Part shown: one piece after another, positions 6,599-7,297 of the stretch
Numbering within the stretch: the stretch's first letter is position 1
How the letters are laid out: each line of letters opens with the position of its first letter
NCBI GenBank assembly: GCA_938014865.1
Contig: CALLQJ010000321.1
Coordinates: forward strand, 1-7,297
Length of the DNA stretch: 7,297 nt
Source of the DNA: an uncultured Fastidiosipila sp.
Lineage (GTDB): Bacteria > Bacillota > Clostridia > Saccharofermentanales > Fastidiosipilaceae
Direction: 5' to 3'
Translations under genes and position numbers: made by a program
Notes under the pieces: model-generated
Seen by the model: only the letters and a program-made list of their open reading frames with translations
Database searches by the model: none
What the model was told of the DNA's origin: nothing

Positions 6599-7297
6599 TC
6601 AGTCCAGCTTCTTGATCAGCTCAAAGAGATCAATGGCTGCCCGGCGGGGCCCGTCTTTTTCCATATTGCCGACGCCCAGCTGGGTGCGCATGACGCCGAC
6701 TTTGACGCCGTTTTCAAAGAGCTTCGTGAAGTAGCGATCGATGAGCACATCGGTCTCGAGCTGTTTCTGCACGGGGCCGAAGGGGTTGGCGAAGTAAGAG
6801 GTGGTATAGCCTTTTTCGCTTGTGGTGCCCTTGGCCATGCGCTTGCCTTCCACGAAGGTCGGCAGCGCCTCTTCTTTGTTCTTGAAGAGCGTGATCGCCG
6901 GCTCATCTTCTTCTAAGGCATCATAGTTATTGGCATAAACGAAGATGTCGACCGTATGCCCGCTCATGATTTCTTCATAGGTCGAGACGGGGGTAATCAG
7001 GCGCGCATTCACCTTGTCCGGGTTCATGAAGATCGAGCGGTCAAGTTCCTGGAAGGCATAGCCGGAATCCAGGTCGTCCAGGCGGACAAAAGCGCCGACC
7101 TCCGTGCCGTAGCCTTTCACTTCGCCCGTTTCCGGATCGATGCGGAAGGTGCCCATGTCGTCAAAGACCACCACCATATCCGAAATATGTTCTTCGGCCA
7201 AAGCCCTGAATGCTTCAATGCTTTCGGATTTGCCGGCACCGGAGTCGCCCATGATGCAGACATTGGCGGATTTGCCGTCTTTGAGCACAATATTGCC
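6599..7297 (-). CDS. PEP carboxykinase-like P-loop protein (PEPCK/HPr kinase superfamily), N-terminus beyond window
   Basis: The frame is open to the right edge and shows the last 232 residues before TGA at 6601-6599. Reading starts GNIVLKDGKSANVCIMGD, and a P-loop GDSGAGKS lies at 7249-7226. Next come VVVFDDMGTF (kinase-2-like acidic pair), RLITPVSTYEEI, HTVDIFVYANNYD, and EGKRMAKGTTSEKGYTTSYF followed by ANPFGP. The last block resembles the SGFTAKLAGTE...FSACFG region of ATP-dependent PEP carboxykinases, where substrate and metal ligands lie. The P-loop has GKSE as in HPr kinase instead of the GKTT of classical PEPCK. However, HPr kinase signatures are absent and the C-terminal portion is too long for that family. 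It is therefore a PEPCK-superfamily member, either a carboxykinase or a diverged ATP-using paralogue. The GTG at 7288 is internal, since the homology-like sequence continues upstream of it. Confidence 0.65.
   Translation of the reverse strand, partial: GNIVLKDGKSANVCIMGDSGAGKSESIEAFRALAEEHISDMVVVFDDMGTFRIDPETGEVKGYGTEVGAFVRLDDLDSGYAFQELDRSIFMNPDKVNARLITPVSTYEEIMSGHTVDIFVYANNYDALEEDEPAITLFKNKEEALPTFVEGKRMAKGTTSEKGYTTSYFANPFGPVQKQLETDVLIDRYFTKLFENGVKVGVMRTQLGVGNMEKDGPRRAAIDLFELIKKLD

Noticed and set aside
6599..7288. PEPCK-like gene starting at the GTG at 7288
   Set aside because: The frame stays open to the window edge, and the P-loop would sit only about 13 residues from this start. The gene is more likely cut by the window.
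6599..7297. Identity as HPr kinase/phosphorylase
   Set aside because: The GDSGAGKSE P-loop fits, but the C-terminal HPr kinase signature is absent and the downstream blocks resemble PEPCK.

Overview
The window looks like a chromosomal segment from a GC-moderate (roughly 55% by eye) Gram-positive anaerobe, most likely a gut Bacillota of the Clostridia or Erysipelotrichia type. The reasons are strong GGAGG-type ribosome binding sites, an AraC regulator with a cupin-like sensor half, a small XRE regulator with membrane helices of a kind common in Bacillota, and a PEP carboxykinase-like P-loop protein. This placement is inference; no marker gene is present.

Layout. Positions 1-4654 hold a two-gene minus-strand operon. 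It starts with a 1078-residue protein that has an N-terminal DUF5107-type (mutarotase-like) region and a long TPR-like C-terminal half. It continues through a 4-base ATGA overlap into a glycoside hydrolase family 2 enzyme, which is cut by the left edge of the window. A 180-base divergent intergenic region (4655-4834) separates this operon from a plus-strand AraC-family regulator (4835-5692). That region carries two TATAAT-like boxes and a pair of TTGCG-anchored half-sites exactly 21 bases apart, which fit an AraC operator. Positions 5693-5837 hold nested and overlapping hairpins. Next is a plus-strand XRE-family regulator with two predicted membrane helices (5838-6494). Positions 6495-6598 hold a terminator and a GC-rich hairpin. 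The right end (6599-7297, minus strand) is the C-terminal part of a PEP carboxykinase/HPr kinase-superfamily protein cut by the right edge.

How the parts work together. The AraC protein probably senses a sugar or sugar derivative and activates the divergent operon, whose promoter has a good -10 but no recognisable -35. Neither operon protein starts with a signal peptide, so the GH2 enzyme and its DUF5107 partner probably act in the cytoplasm on an imported oligosaccharide or glycoside. The XRE gene and the PEPCK-like gene are convergent and look unrelated to the sugar locus. The least explained part is the role of the DUF5107-TPR protein. No RNA genes, CRISPR arrays, insertion sequences or phage genes were seen.
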